Assembly (NCBI GenBank): GCA_018654575.1
Contig: JABILI010000097.1
Span: 1-64,000 of the forward strand
DNA from: Porticoccaceae bacterium
GTDB taxonomy: Bacteria; Pseudomonadota; Gammaproteobacteria; Pseudomonadales; Porticoccaceae
Length of the DNA stretch: 64,000 bases
Direction of reading: 5' to 3'
This document shows, one piece after another, positions 50,894 through 61,170 of this stretch (the first letter of the stretch is position 1; each line of letters starts with the position of its first letter). A program made the position numbers and the translations under genes. The notes under the pieces are model-generated. The model searched no databases. It was not told where the DNA came from and worked only from the letters and a program-made list of their open reading frames with translations.

Positions 50894-50992
50894 ACAATGT
50901 CAGACTGCAACATGAAAAGAGGGTTTAGGCGAAACTGCCGACTTAGAAATCAAGCTGAGGCATTCACACTAAAAGAATAGGGTAAATAAATT

Positions 50993-51373
50993 ATGATTGT
51001 TTACGGCGTAGCCTTGTTATCCTTTTGCATGCTTTTTGGCGTATACGCAGGAAACTTACTCGGCGAGTTACTGGGAGTAAGCGCAAATGTCGGCGGTGTC
51101 GGTATCGCCATGCTGCTACTTATTGTGCTATCCAACCTAAGCAACAAAAAATTCCATCTGAGTTCTGCTTCTGAATCAGGCATTTATTTCTGGAGCGCCA
51201 TGTATATCCCTATTGTCGTTGCGATGGCCGCCAAACAGAATGTTATCGCTGCAGTATCCAGTGGTTGGCTCGCCGTCATCGCTGGCGTGCTAGCGGTTGC
51301 TGTTAGCTTTGCCGTTATACCCCTTATTTCGCGATTTAGCGTTGATCATCACATCGATCAGTATGTGGAATAA
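50993..51373 (+). CDS. madL: Malonate transporter subunit MadL-like
   Basis: MIVYGVALLSFCMLFGVYAGNLLGELLGVSANVGGVGIAMLLLIVLS; followed by madM. Confidence 0.85.
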   Translation: MIVYGVALLSFCMLFGVYAGNLLGELLGVSANVGGVGIAMLLLIVLSNLSNKKFHLSSASESGIYFWSAMYIPIVVAMAAKQNVIAAVSSGWLAVIAGVLAVAVSFAVIPLISRFSVDHHIDQYVE

Positions 51374-52140
51374 TGGATACCTCGATGCTAACTGAATTAC
51401 TTATCAACAAAGGCTTAGTGACTGCCTTTTTGTTTGTTGGCCTTATTACATGGTTCTCGTATTGGCTATCAAAAAACCTCACTCGCGGCCATGTGCATGG
51501 TTCTGCAATAGCAATAGCAATGGGATTAGGCCTTGCTTATCTAGGTGGAGTCTATACTGGCGGCAACAATGGTTTAGCTGATGTTGCGATATTTAGTGGC
51601 GTCGCCTTATTGGGAGGCTCAATGCTTCGAGACTTCGCTATTATTGCGACAGCCTTTGGCGCTGATATGACTGCGATAAAAAAAGCCGGGTGGGTGGGCG
51701 CCATGTCCGTGGTAATTGGTGTAGTACTATCGTTTGTTGTCGGCGCTATGGTCGCAGTTGCCTTTGGCTACAATGATGCTATTTCCATCACTACAATTGG
51801 CGCCGGAGCGGCAACTTATATTGTCGGCCCAGTGACCGGCACAGCCCTTGGTGCCAGCTCTGAGGTGGTCGCTCTCAGCATTGCCGCCGGGCTGGTAAAA
51901 TCTATACTCGTGATGATCTGCACACCGCTCGTCGCAAAATATATAGGCCTAAACAACCCTCAATCAGCAATGGTTTATGGGGGCCTGATGGGCACCACCA
52001 GCGGGGTTGCGGGGGGCCTGGCCGCAACCGATCCTAAGCTAGTTCCCTATGGTGCTATGACAGCAACTTTTTATACCGGGGTGGGTTGCCTCCTTGCGCC
52101 TTCTATACTATTTTTTATCGTTCGATATCTTGTTGGATAG
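51373..52140 (+). CDS. madM: Malonate transporter subunit MadM-like
   Basis: 255-aa polytopic ORF overlapping madL stop; GGSMLRDFAIIATAFGADMTAIKKAGWVG. Confidence 0.85.
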   Translation: MDTSMLTELLINKGLVTAFLFVGLITWFSYWLSKNLTRGHVHGSAIAIAMGLGLAYLGGVYTGGNNGLADVAIFSGVALLGGSMLRDFAIIATAFGADMTAIKKAGWVGAMSVVIGVVLSFVVGAMVAVAFGYNDAISITTIGAGAATYIVGPVTGTALGASSEVVALSIAAGLVKSILVMICTPLVAKYIGLNNPQSAMVYGGLMGTTSGVAGGLAATDPKLVPYGAMTATFYTGVGCLLAPSILFFIVRYLVG

Positions 52141-52195
52141 CGTAAAGTCATTCCATAGAAAGCTAGCAATCCATTAACAATAGGCCGATATTTTT

Positions 52196-53719
52196 ATGAC
52201 TCAGACTAACTACAATCTCTATGCTCACTTTCAGCAACAATTTGAGCGTCGCGGTGATAAACCTGCACTGGTTTTAACGGGCAAACCGAGTATTAGCTAT
52301 GCTGATCTAGAACGAGAATCAGCACGTTTAGCGCGCTACTTAACCGACCTAGGAATCAAGCTGGGTGATCGAGTATCGGTTCAAGTAGCCAAGTCTCCCG
52401 AAGCACTCTATTTGTATCTCGCCTGTTTACGCGCAGGCTTTGTTTTCCACCCCTTGAATACCGGCTACAAAGAGACGGAATTAGATTATTTTTTAAGTAA
52501 CGCCGAGCCCGCTATTGTTATCTGTGATGAGCTAGATGAGCAACTTATGGCCAAGCTCTGCAGAAACAATAATGTAGCCCATCTCTTAACGCTCAACGCT
52601 GACGGTGGCGGAAGCTTGGTAACCAACGCTAAAACGGCTGCCGCAGACTTTGCCGTTGTCGATCGGAAAGATGATGATCTAGCGGCGCTGTTATACTCCT
52701 CTGGCACTACCGGAGTGCCTAAAGGTATTATGCTGAGCCACCTAAACCTGCGAAGCAATGCTGAATGCCTGTTAGAGGCCTGGGGCTTCAGTAGTGATGA
52801 CGTTTTACTGCATGCTTTACCTATATTCCATGTTCATGGCCTCTTTGTAGCCCTTGGCTGCGTCTTTCTTTCTGGTGCAAGTATGCATTGGCTGCAAGAC
52901 TTCAACGTAGACCAGGTAGTGGATCATTTACCCAACTGCACGGTGATGATGGGAGTTCCAACCTATTACACACGTCTTTTGTCAAATGATCGCTTTGGCC
53001 AAACACTGACAAACAATATACGACTTTTTATCTCAGGCTCAGCCCCTCTTTTAAGTGAGACCTTTGATGAATTTTTAGATCGGACAGGTCAGTCTATTCT
53101 GGAGCGATATGGCATGACCGAAACCAATATGAATACATCCAATCCGCTAATGGGCGAACGTCGGGCGGGCACTGTGGGATTGCCTCTGCCGGGTGTTGAC
53201 GTTCGCATTGTCGACCAACAGGGTGTAGATGTAAGCAATGGTGAAATTGGTGATATTCAAGTTCGAGGTGACAATGTATTTAAAGGCTACTGGAGGATGC
53301 CCGCTAAAACAGCTGAAGATCTGCATGCCGACGGATTTTTTAATACCGGTGACAAAGGAACACTTAGCGAGGATGGCTATGTATCAATAGTTGGGCGTTC
53401 AAAAGATGTGGTAATTACCGGAGGACTCAACGTTTACCCTAAGGAAGTTGAACTCATTATAGACAGCCTAGAAGGCGTTAAAGAATCTGCAGTTATCGGC
53501 CTGCCTCACAATGATTTTGGCGAGGCCGTCGTCGCTATCGTTGTTTTTGATAACGATACTGACCACCCTGATGAAGAAGCCATTATCACAATTCTCAAGG
53601 AACAGATTGCCAGGTTTAAAGTGCCAAAAAGGGTCATGCCGATAAAACAGTTGCCGCGCAACACCATGGGTAAAGTGCAAAAGAATATTTTACGCAATCA
53701 GTTCTGCGATTTATTTTGA
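52196..53719 (+). CDS. matB: Malonyl-CoA synthetase (acyl-adenylate-forming)
   Basis: AMP-binding YSSGTTGVPKGIMLSH, ERYGMTETNMNTSNP, GGLNVYPKEVE; directly downstream of madLM. Confidence 0.8.
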   Translation: MTQTNYNLYAHFQQQFERRGDKPALVLTGKPSISYADLERESARLARYLTDLGIKLGDRVSVQVAKSPEALYLYLACLRAGFVFHPLNTGYKETELDYFLSNAEPAIVICDELDEQLMAKLCRNNNVAHLLTLNADGGGSLVTNAKTAAADFAVVDRKDDDLAALLYSSGTTGVPKGIMLSHLNLRSNAECLLEAWGFSSDDVLLHALPIFHVHGLFVALGCVFLSGASMHWLQDFNVDQVVDHLPNCTVMMGVPTYYTRLLSNDRFGQTLTNNIRLFISGSAPLLSETFDEFLDRTGQSILERYGMTETNMNTSNPLMGERRAGTVGLPLPGVDVRIVDQQGVDVSNGEIGDIQVRGDNVFKGYWRMPAKTAEDLHADGFFNTGDKGTLSEDGYVSIVGRSKDVVITGGLNVYPKEVELIIDSLEGVKESAVIGLPHNDFGEAVVAIVVFDNDTDHPDEEAIITILKEQIARFKVPKRVMPIKQLPRNTMGKVQKNILRNQFCDLF

Positions 53720-53812
53720 TGTCACCCTCATCGGACTGTTTAAGTAACACGATTAATTTATCGTCACCAGGGGTATACTCCTGCCTCTACGTAATGGGAA
53801 ATTTTTGAATCC

Positions 53813-54412
53813 ATGGCAGCATATCTTTCCGGCTTTGCGCTTGGGCTATCGTTGATTTTAGCCATCGGCGCACAGAATGCGTTTGTCTTGAAGCAGGGTC
53901 TAAAGAAGCAGCATGTCTTTTTGGTCTGTAGCCTTTGTGCCATATCTGACGCCATACTCATTACTTTTGGGGTCATGGGTTTTGGTGCGCTTGTTGAACA
54001 ATATCCTTGGGTCGAGCAAATTGCTCGTTATGGTGGAGCAGCCTTTCTCACTGTTTATGCTGCAATGAGTTTTTACTCTGCCTATAGTCAAAAACATAGC
54101 CTAGTCCCGAGTGACGGTGCGCCCGAATCTGCGTTAAAAATTGCCTTAATTTGTCTTGGTTTTACTTGGTTAAATCCACATGTTTATCTGGATACCGTGA
54201 TATTTTTGGGCTCTGTTTCAACACAATTTTCAGCTAACATAGAAGCCTTTACCCTAGGTGCTGTTAGTGCATCTTTTGTGTTCTTTTACAGCCTAGGTTT
54301 CGGCGCGCGTATTTTAATTCCAGTCTTTGAAAAACCTAGAGCATGGCAAATACTTGAAATTTTAATTGGGCTATTGATGTTGGTCTTGGCCGCTAGCTTA
54401 ATTTTCACTTAG
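53813..54412 (+). CDS. LysE/ArgO family amino acid exporter
   Basis: GFALGLSLILAIGAQNAFVLKQGLKKQHVFLVCSLCAISDAILI; WLNPHVYLDT. Confidence 0.9.
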   Translation: MAAYLSGFALGLSLILAIGAQNAFVLKQGLKKQHVFLVCSLCAISDAILITFGVMGFGALVEQYPWVEQIARYGGAAFLTVYAAMSFYSAYSQKHSLVPSDGAPESALKIALICLGFTWLNPHVYLDTVIFLGSVSTQFSANIEAFTLGAVSASFVFFYSLGFGARILIPVFEKPRAWQILEILIGLLMLVLAASLIFT

Positions 54413-54502
54413 ACGTTTTTGTAAGGCGGCAATCACAACCTTGCGTATGCAAAGACTATGTAGTGGCTGACAAGCTTATATTAGACCTAGAAGGAGTTCA
54501 CA

Positions 54503-55051
54503 GTGACTAGACTATTGCCGCAGATCAGCATCCAATATTTTAAGCATTCCTTTGCTGAATTTATCTTAGGCTCCTACGATAATAAGCTGTGTCTCTGCGA
54601 CTTTCGCCACCGTAAATTGCGTCCAGCTGTTGATAATCGGATTCAAAAGTTGCTCAATGCCGTGTTCGTTGAAAAAAACAGTGCGGTTATCGAAACCGCC
54701 AAAGTCCAATTAAACGAATACTTCTCGGGGGCCAGGAGGTCTTTTGATCTTCCTCTGATAACCGCAGGAACAGGTTTCCAAAAAAGTGTATGGGAGGCCC
54801 TGCAGGCTATTAATTACGGTGAAACACAGTCGTACCAAAATTTAGCAATAAAGATTAATAACGGAGGTGCGGTAAGAGCTGTCGGCACCGCCAACGGTGC
54901 CAATGCCTTGGCTATTATCATCCCTTGCCATAGAGTGATTGCCAGTGATGGCAGCATGGGTGGCTATGGTGGTGGCTTACTTTTAAAAACCCGTCTTTTA
55001 GCGCTCGAAGAAAAAGTACTGGCCTACAACGCAATACTAAGAAAGGAATGA
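54503..55051 (+). CDS. ogt: Methylated-DNA--[protein]-cysteine S-methyltransferase
   Basis: VGTANGANALAIIIPCHRVIASDGSMGGYGGGLLLKTRLLALE. Confidence 0.93.
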   Translation: MTRLLPQISIQYFKHSFAEFILGSYDNKLCLCDFRHRKLRPAVDNRIQKLLNAVFVEKNSAVIETAKVQLNEYFSGARRSFDLPLITAGTGFQKSVWEALQAINYGETQSYQNLAIKINNGGAVRAVGTANGANALAIIIPCHRVIASDGSMGGYGGGLLLKTRLLALEEKVLAYNAILRKE

Positions 55052-55107
55052 CGTTAAAAAGGCAAAGACCGCTACCCTAACAGCGGTGACTTTTATCAGA
55101 GGCAATT

Positions 55108-55491
55108 ATGCTCAAATCGTTTACTAACTCAGCTCCATCCGTTCAACTGTCTCACGCAGTACTTTGCATAGTATGGAATTTAACCGGAATCTGGCAGCTC
55201 TCAAATGGACTTCAAGCCATTGGACCAACAGCATCTTTTGCGGCCATAGGTATAATCTTAGCCCTCTCAGGCTCACTTATACTTGGCGTGCGCTCTAAGC
55301 TTGTCGCGCTCTATTTGAGTGCGTCAGGATTACTATTTTTGGGTGCTGTATCGGCTATTTATGGCGGTTATACCAAAGACCCCTCTTTGTGGCCATCAGA
55401 GGGTTGGCGTTATGCCGGTATCGTGGTCAACGGCATTGGGGTGATTGGTTTTGGTTTAGCGCTAGGCCACATAAAGCACCTAAAGAATTAA
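55108..55491 (+). CDS. Small membrane protein of unknown function
   Basis: 127-aa ORF with several hydrophobic segments. Confidence 0.6.
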   Translation: MLKSFTNSAPSVQLSHAVLCIVWNLTGIWQLSNGLQAIGPTASFAAIGIILALSGSLILGVRSKLVALYLSASGLLFLGAVSAIYGGYTKDPSLWPSEGWRYAGIVVNGIGVIGFGLALGHIKHLKN

Positions 55492-55563
55492 TGTGTCTAG
55501 GCTTCTCAACAGTGCGCGCCCTATTAATATTTTGTGCAACAGTAACTGCTAAGGATAACCAAC

Positions 55564-56442
55564 ATGGTTGAGCTTTATCTGCAATACGAATACTGGGTCG
55601 CCGTTGTACAGTTAGTGCTGGCAATGTTAGGTATGGGGGCTGGACTGCAGGCGGCTGACTTTCAAAAGGTCGTGCGACAACCCAAAGCGGTTAGCCTAGG
55701 GTTGATGATGCAGCTAATAATAGTGCCGCTCATTGCCTTTGGTTTTATTAATTACACAAATCTTCCCCCCGGCATGGTCATTGGCATCGCTATTATTGCC
55801 GCTATCCCCGGTGGCGCAGTATCGAATATTTTTACCTTTTTAGCACGGGGTAATGTACCGCTATCGATCAGTATTACTGCCTTGACATCGCTTGCCTGCC
55901 TGGCAACAACGCCCGTAATACTCAATTTTTTAATAGCCGACTTTATGCCTGATAATTTTTCAATGCCCGCCATGCAGGTTGCCATTGAAATTGGCCTTTG
56001 CCTGCTAGTACCGCTATTAGTAGGAATGGGTTTTTTAAGAAAGTATCCCGAATATGCCGAGCAATTCTCAACTTTTTGCGTAAGAGGTTCACTTGTAGGT
56101 ATCACCGTTATTGTGCTTGGCTCTTTAGGTGCTGGGAGGATTAATTTTTCCACAGCTTCCGCCATGGATCTCTCATTGCTCTGTCTATTTATACTCAGTC
56201 TCACCATTGCGGGCATTTTTATGACGAAAACCTTTGGCCTTAGTAAGGCAGATAACACCGCGATTGAAATGGAGGTGGTGGTTAGAAATATTAATTTAGG
56301 TTTTTTGATAAAGGTTTCTTTGTTCCCCCTTATTGCCGGGCAGGCCAACCCTCTTGCAGATATGGTGCTCCTTTCACTGCTACTTTACGGTGGCTGGCAA
56401 TTGATTATGGGCTTTGCATTTGTGATGTGGCGTCGCAAGTAA
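55564..56442 (+). CDS. Bile acid:sodium symporter (BASS) family protein
   Basis: 292-aa polytopic ORF; GAGLQAADFQKVVRQPKAV, IAAIPGGAVSNIFTFLARGNVPLSI. Confidence 0.85.
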   Translation: MVELYLQYEYWVAVVQLVLAMLGMGAGLQAADFQKVVRQPKAVSLGLMMQLIIVPLIAFGFINYTNLPPGMVIGIAIIAAIPGGAVSNIFTFLARGNVPLSISITALTSLACLATTPVILNFLIADFMPDNFSMPAMQVAIEIGLCLLVPLLVGMGFLRKYPEYAEQFSTFCVRGSLVGITVIVLGSLGAGRINFSTASAMDLSLLCLFILSLTIAGIFMTKTFGLSKADNTAIEMEVVVRNINLGFLIKVSLFPLIAGQANPLADMVLLSLLLYGGWQLIMGFAFVMWRRK

Positions 56443-56485
56443 GCCAACGGTCATTTAGTGAAAAAGACAGACGATCAATCAGATC

Positions 56486-57394
56486 TTATAGGCTATTGTG
56501 GATAATGCTAATCCAGACATCTTCACTCAAAACCCCTTTAGTCCATGAGCTCCACTGTGCACCTAATCCCGCAGCTTGAATCTGATCTAAACTTTGTCCT
56601 TTTCCAGCCATCATTTTTACACTAGATGACGTGGCCACCAGCATGGTATGGAAATCCTGCAAATCCTTTTTATTCGCCAGCGGCCCATGCCCGGGGATGA
56701 CTTTAGTATTCTCGTCAATAAGATCCAGTACCCTGTCAATATTGTCTGTCAGCGTAAATACATTGCCGCCTGTGCCAACGTCAACAAAGGGGAACATACC
56801 ATTGAAAAAATGGTCCCCCATGTGAACGACATTAGCGTTTTTGAAAAACACAACGGAATCACCATCAGTGTGGCCGTTAGCAAGATGGATGAGCTCTACA
56901 TGCTCTTCATTGATGTGTAATGACAGCGAGCTTGTATAGGTTACCGACGGCAGTGCTTGCTCGGGGTAGGGCTCAGATTTCATATTAAACAATTTAATTT
57001 CTTGCGCACTCAGCAAGCGAGTACGTACATTGTCGTGGGCTACTATGGTCGCATGCCCCCCCAGTGCTAAGTTGCCTCCAGTGTGATCACCATGCCAGTG
57101 GGTATTGATTATATAAGTTAGCTTGTCCAAGCCCCCATTGTCCGCAATAGCATCGGTTAAGGCCGCTGACATTTCCTGATAATCATCGTCAACTAACACT
57201 AGGCCTTGGCCACCACTTAACAAAGCAAGATTGCCGCCTTTACCCTGTAGCATAAGAATGTTCGATGTTACTTGGACCTCAGTAAAAGAAGGCGAGGATT
57301 GATGATGATCAGCAAAACTAGCCGAAGTTGTTAACGTCAACATTACCACTGAAACAAAGAGTGGCTTAACTAACCTGTCTATAATTATGTTCAT
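56486..57394 (-). CDS. Secreted MBL-fold metallo-hydrolase
   Basis: Signal peptide; INTHWHGDHTGGNLAL zinc motif; VIPGHG. Confidence 0.88.
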   Translation of the reverse strand: MNIIIDRLVKPLFVSVVMLTLTTSASFADHHQSSPSFTEVQVTSNILMLQGKGGNLALLSGGQGLVLVDDDYQEMSAALTDAIADNGGLDKLTYIINTHWHGDHTGGNLALGGHATIVAHDNVRTRLLSAQEIKLFNMKSEPYPEQALPSVTYTSSLSLHINEEHVELIHLANGHTDGDSVVFFKNANVVHMGDHFFNGMFPFVDVGTGGNVFTLTDNIDRVLDLIDENTKVIPGHGPLANKKDLQDFHTMLVATSSSVKMMAGKGQSLDQIQAAGLGAQWSSWTKGVLSEDVWISIIHNSL

Positions 57395-57475
57395 AGCTTT
57401 ACCTAAAATATTAGCTTTGCGAATATCTGCTCTTCTTAATAGTGGTGTGCGGTTAAGAAGAGCGCGAGTTTTGAT

Positions 57476-59353
57476 TTAATTAATCGCCCGTAACAAACGA
57501 CCCATAGGTTTTTGCCCTAAGCCATCTGTGAACTGGTTATTTTCCCAAGCAACATGGCCACCAATCATTACAAATGGCACCACGCCATCGGATCGATTGA
57601 CTAATTGCTCGTGTTGGAATTCTTCTCGGTGGACCCGTTGAACATTGCTTTCACCGTCATAGCTTGCAAGCTGCTCTGGGTCGATGAGAATTAAGTCTGC
57701 AACATCACCTTCATGGATAGTCCCTCCGGCCACGCCAAATACGTCTGCCGCATCTTTAGTCAATCGCTTAACCATGTAACTCACATCGCCATCGCCACCC
57801 TCAGCGGCTAACTTTAAGCTTCTTAGGTTAACATCGTAGAATGCCATGTTGGTCAGGTGTGCCCCGCTGTCATTAAAGCCTGGCAGCAGTTTAGGGTTCA
57901 TTAGCAATTCTCGAACAACCTTCAGATCACGGTTAGCCGTCACTGTGCTCCAGCTTAAGTCGGTATCAAAGGTTCTCAGCATTTGCAGCATGAAGTCTCC
58001 TTCATCGGCAATCCAGAAGAAATCTTTTTGTATTAATTTTTGCTCTGCTTTGGTGAAGGGCTCCTCACATTGGTCTTGCTTAATGGCTACAGCGCGATCA
58101 AAAACCGATTGAAAATCCATGCCCTGCCAATTTTTTTGTGGGCATCTCTCCACTGTCATATCAGCCAGCGTGCGATTAAAAGCAAAATCCTCAACGTTAA
58201 GTTTGCGTTTCAGCCGATCAAGATTCCAGCCTTGCTTACCCCTCATCCACATAGATTTGAATAATTTAATGTAGTCAGGCTCATGCATAATCTTACGTCG
58301 CCCTTCGCGATCCTCAATATCTGTCTCATTGAGTCGGCGCAGCTCTGGGATCTCCTCCGCAATCGGAGTGATCGCGCCGTCTGACCAAACCTTAAAAGGT
58401 GCACCCAGTGCTTGCATATGAAAGTCCCCCTGCACCCAGGAAGAGTTAAGCAAAATTGATAATGTCTTTACCATTTTGGAGAGCTTCCAATTATTGGCAA
58501 GATCTAAGGCTGCAACAACAGTGGTTCTCAGGGGTTTTCCATGCAGCCTGCCACTGGTCAGTAAAAATGTTCTTAAGGTACCTATAACACTGTCTTTTGG
58601 TGGAGTCGCCTGCCAAGTAGATTCTTGCTCTCTGACGACCTGAGCAAGCTCTTTAAGCTCGCCATACTTTGCAAACTGTGTCGGAATCGTTTTTTCACAG
58701 TGCGGCTGAGCCGCTAAATAATGGAAGGGTAATGCGTCTGTTGAGAACCCAGCATAGCCGCATTTAAGTGCGTCACGCAGCGTTCCTTTCATATCCTTAA
58801 GTTCACTGCTGGTTGGATCACGGGTGACGCTATTATCAAAACCCATAGCATCGATGCGCAGCATTGAATGAGGAAACAAAACCGCCACATTAGGCCCCAA
58901 ATTCAATCCATCCAAATGCTCCAAATAAGCTTTAGGATCGCCCCACGTGATATTGTCAGCGCAACTTTTAAGCACCGACTTTGGTATATTTTCAACGCGG
59001 GCATAACAGCTAACAATCGGGTCATTGGTGCCGTCGCGCTGAGCGCCAAAGGCTAGTCCCAAACTACAATTCGCGATCACGACTGATGTAGTGCCGTGGC
59101 GCGTAGATTCAGGTAATCCTGGTGCAACTTCTAACTCTAAGTCGTAATGGGTGTGTATATCGAACAGACCCGGCATCAACCACATACCTTCTCCATCGAT
59201 AACGCGAAGTGCGTTCATCTCATCCAAGTTCGTACCGCGCGCGACAATACGCCCATCACTGACGGCAACATCTTCAATAACGGGAGTCTCCCCATTGTTA
59301 AACACTTTTGCGCTTCTAATGAGGGTATCAATTTTTTGAATTTCCGCATGCAT
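57476..59353 (-). CDS. N-acyl-D-amino-acid deacylase-like amidohydrolase
   Basis: LMPGLFDIHTHYDLELEVAPGLPESTRHGTTSVVIANCSLG; GFNDSGAHLTNMAFYD. Confidence 0.85.
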   Translation of the reverse strand: MHAEIQKIDTLIRSAKVFNNGETPVIEDVAVSDGRIVARGTNLDEMNALRVIDGEGMWLMPGLFDIHTHYDLELEVAPGLPESTRHGTTSVVIANCSLGLAFGAQRDGTNDPIVSCYARVENIPKSVLKSCADNITWGDPKAYLEHLDGLNLGPNVAVLFPHSMLRIDAMGFDNSVTRDPTSSELKDMKGTLRDALKCGYAGFSTDALPFHYLAAQPHCEKTIPTQFAKYGELKELAQVVREQESTWQATPPKDSVIGTLRTFLLTSGRLHGKPLRTTVVAALDLANNWKLSKMVKTLSILLNSSWVQGDFHMQALGAPFKVWSDGAITPIAEEIPELRRLNETDIEDREGRRKIMHEPDYIKLFKSMWMRGKQGWNLDRLKRKLNVEDFAFNRTLADMTVERCPQKNWQGMDFQSVFDRAVAIKQDQCEEPFTKAEQKLIQKDFFWIADEGDFMLQMLRTFDTDLSWSTVTANRDLKVVRELLMNPKLLPGFNDSGAHLTNMAFYDVNLRSLKLAAEGGDGDVSYMVKRLTKDAADVFGVAGGTIHEGDVADLILIDPEQLASYDGESNVQRVHREEFQHEQLVNRSDGVVPFVMIGGHVAWENNQFTDGLGQKPMGRLLRAIN

Positions 59354-59463
59354 TTAGTGTGATTCTCGTCAGGCTACAAGTCCGTTAGTATTGCACTTAC
59401 CAGAAATTAAGGTCAAGCTTCCAGCCCATGCTACCGTGACTTTAGGGTACTGATAACTAACGC

Positions 59464-60402
59464 TTGGAGCGCCCAATGGCATCAAATAACAGCCCTGATT
59501 GCATTACCCCAAAACAATGGCAGGCGCGAGGCGGCCTTGAAATTCTGCTTGGCAACTCGATCTTTGTTGTCGATGAGGGTGCTGCCCATTTACCTACTAT
59601 TGTATTACTGCACGGATTCCCTACGTCAAGTTGGGATTGGGCTCCCATTTGGCATTCGCTCTCACAGAACTATCGGTTAATTGCTTTAGATATGTTGGGC
59701 TTTGGCTTTTCAGCCAAGCCTAACAGCCACCATTACAGTATTCATGGTCAAGCTGACATTGTTGAGGCCTTAGTTAAAACAAAGGGGCTGGATCGCTTTC
59801 ACGTGTTGGCGCATGACTATGGCGATACCGTCGCGCAGGAATTATTGGCGCGACAGTTAGAGGGAGTGGGCGCAGGAACATGGATTTCCTGCTGCTTCCT
59901 TAATGGCGGTTTGTTTCCCGAAACGCACCACGCGCTGCTAACGCAAAAATTACTCTTGAGTCCATTGGGTAAATTTTTAAACCGATTAACCGGCTACTCA
60001 AAGTTTAGCAAGAATTTTAGTTCGGTTTTTGGCCTACAAAGTAAGCCATCAGAAAAAGATCTAGAGAATTTTTGGTGGCTTATTAATGTCAACGAGGGCA
60101 AACATATTTTCCACAATTTGATTACCTATATGCGTGATCGGCTTGAACATCGAGAGCGCTGGGTATCTGCACTACAAAAATCTACCATTCCACTGGGCTT
60201 AATTAATGGCTCTGTAGACCCAGTATCGGGTGACCATATGGTGGCACGCTATAAAGAACTGAATTGCCGATTAGATTATCTCGCGGAACTCCCTTTGATC
60301 GGTCACTATCCGCAAGTGGAAGCCCCCGATGAGGTGCGAGTGCATTATGAAAACTTCCTGGCCTCGTTATTAACCGATAGTGGTGAGGTCTCTAATGACT
60401 GA
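59464..60402 (+). CDS. Alpha/beta hydrolase
   Basis: [51 protein letters not shown] nucleophile elbow region. Confidence 0.85.
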   Translation: MERPMASNNSPDCITPKQWQARGGLEILLGNSIFVVDEGAAHLPTIVLLHGFPTSSWDWAPIWHSLSQNYRLIALDMLGFGFSAKPNSHHYSIHGQADIVEALVKTKGLDRFHVLAHDYGDTVAQELLARQLEGVGAGTWISCCFLNGGLFPETHHALLTQKLLLSPLGKFLNRLTGYSKFSKNFSSVFGLQSKPSEKDLENFWWLINVNEGKHIFHNLITYMRDRLEHRERWVSALQKSTIPLGLINGSVDPVSGDHMVARYKELNCRLDYLAELPLIGHYPQVEAPDEVRVHYENFLASLLTDSGEVSND

Positions 60403-60634
60403 AAAACAACCTAACAATCCATTGCACGGAATCACCCTAGAAATGGTGGTCACTCGTCTCGTTGACTTTCACGGATGGGATGGCCTTGCACAGCGTATCA
60501 ACATTAATTGTTTCAAGAGCAACCCATCGGTAAAGTCATCATTAAAGTTTTTACGTCGGACCCCGTGGGCTAGGGACAAAGTCGAGAGCTTGTATCTATC
60601 AACATTTGAGCCCGCCTCGCCCTGGGGAAGTTAA
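60395..60634 (+). CDS. VF530/DUF2132-like small DNA-binding protein
   Basis: [53 protein letters not shown]; start at ATG 60395. Confidence 0.85.
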   Translation: MTEKQPNNPLHGITLEMVVTRLVDFHGWDGLAQRININCFKSNPSVKSSLKFLRRTPWARDKVESLYLSTFEPASPWGS

Positions 60635-60687
60635 TCCTCAAGGCGTACTAGAACAATCAAATATTAGGCCTACTTAAGGGATTTAAC

Positions 60688-61074
60688 ATGACCTATATAC
60701 AATTAACCTACTTACATCTCGGGACTTTAGCGCCCGCCTTCGCTATTGGCACTTACCTGTTATTGAATCGTAAAGGGACCGCCGCTCACAAACTGCTGGG
60801 CAAACTCTATATGGGGCTAATGCTGTTTACCGCCATCATCACACTTTTTATGGGCGCCCAGGTCGGTCCTCGATTTCTAAATCATTTTGGTTATCTTCAC
60901 CTGCTAAGCCTATTTGTTTTATATACAGTACCCACAGCGTATAGGGCTATACGCACCGGCAATATCGGGGCACATAGACGCAAAATGATTGGTTTATATG
61001 TGGGCGCTCTTCTGGTGGCAGGTAGTTTCACCCTGGCGCCTGGGCGCTTGATGCACACTTGGTTGTTTGGTTGA
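60688..61074 (+). CDS. DUF2306-like membrane protein
   Basis: 128-aa polytopic ORF, HKLLGKLYMGLM, HRRKMIGLYVGALLVAGSFTLAPGRLMH. Confidence 0.75.
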   Translation: MTYIQLTYLHLGTLAPAFAIGTYLLLNRKGTAAHKLLGKLYMGLMLFTAIITLFMGAQVGPRFLNHFGYLHLLSLFVLYTVPTAYRAIRTGNIGAHRRKMIGLYVGALLVAGSFTLAPGRLMHTWLFG

Positions 61075-61170
61075 GTCTTATCTTACCTTCGGAAAATTAT
61101 GTCACTTGCGGCTCCAGATCCTAGGCAGTAGCATAGCGCTATACAAACTCATTATTCGGATGCCCTTGCT

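Noticed and set aside
50896-50915. ATGTCAGACTGCAACATG as a fourth TetR operator upstream of madL
   Set aside because: Does not keep the CATGTC-N4-GACATG spacing or arms; similarity is superficial.
57476-60634. Amidohydrolase, MBL hydrolase and alpha/beta hydrolase cluster as a novel catabolic pathway
   Set aside because: Genes are on mixed strands with separate intergenic regions and no shared regulatory motif noticed; no evidence that they act together.
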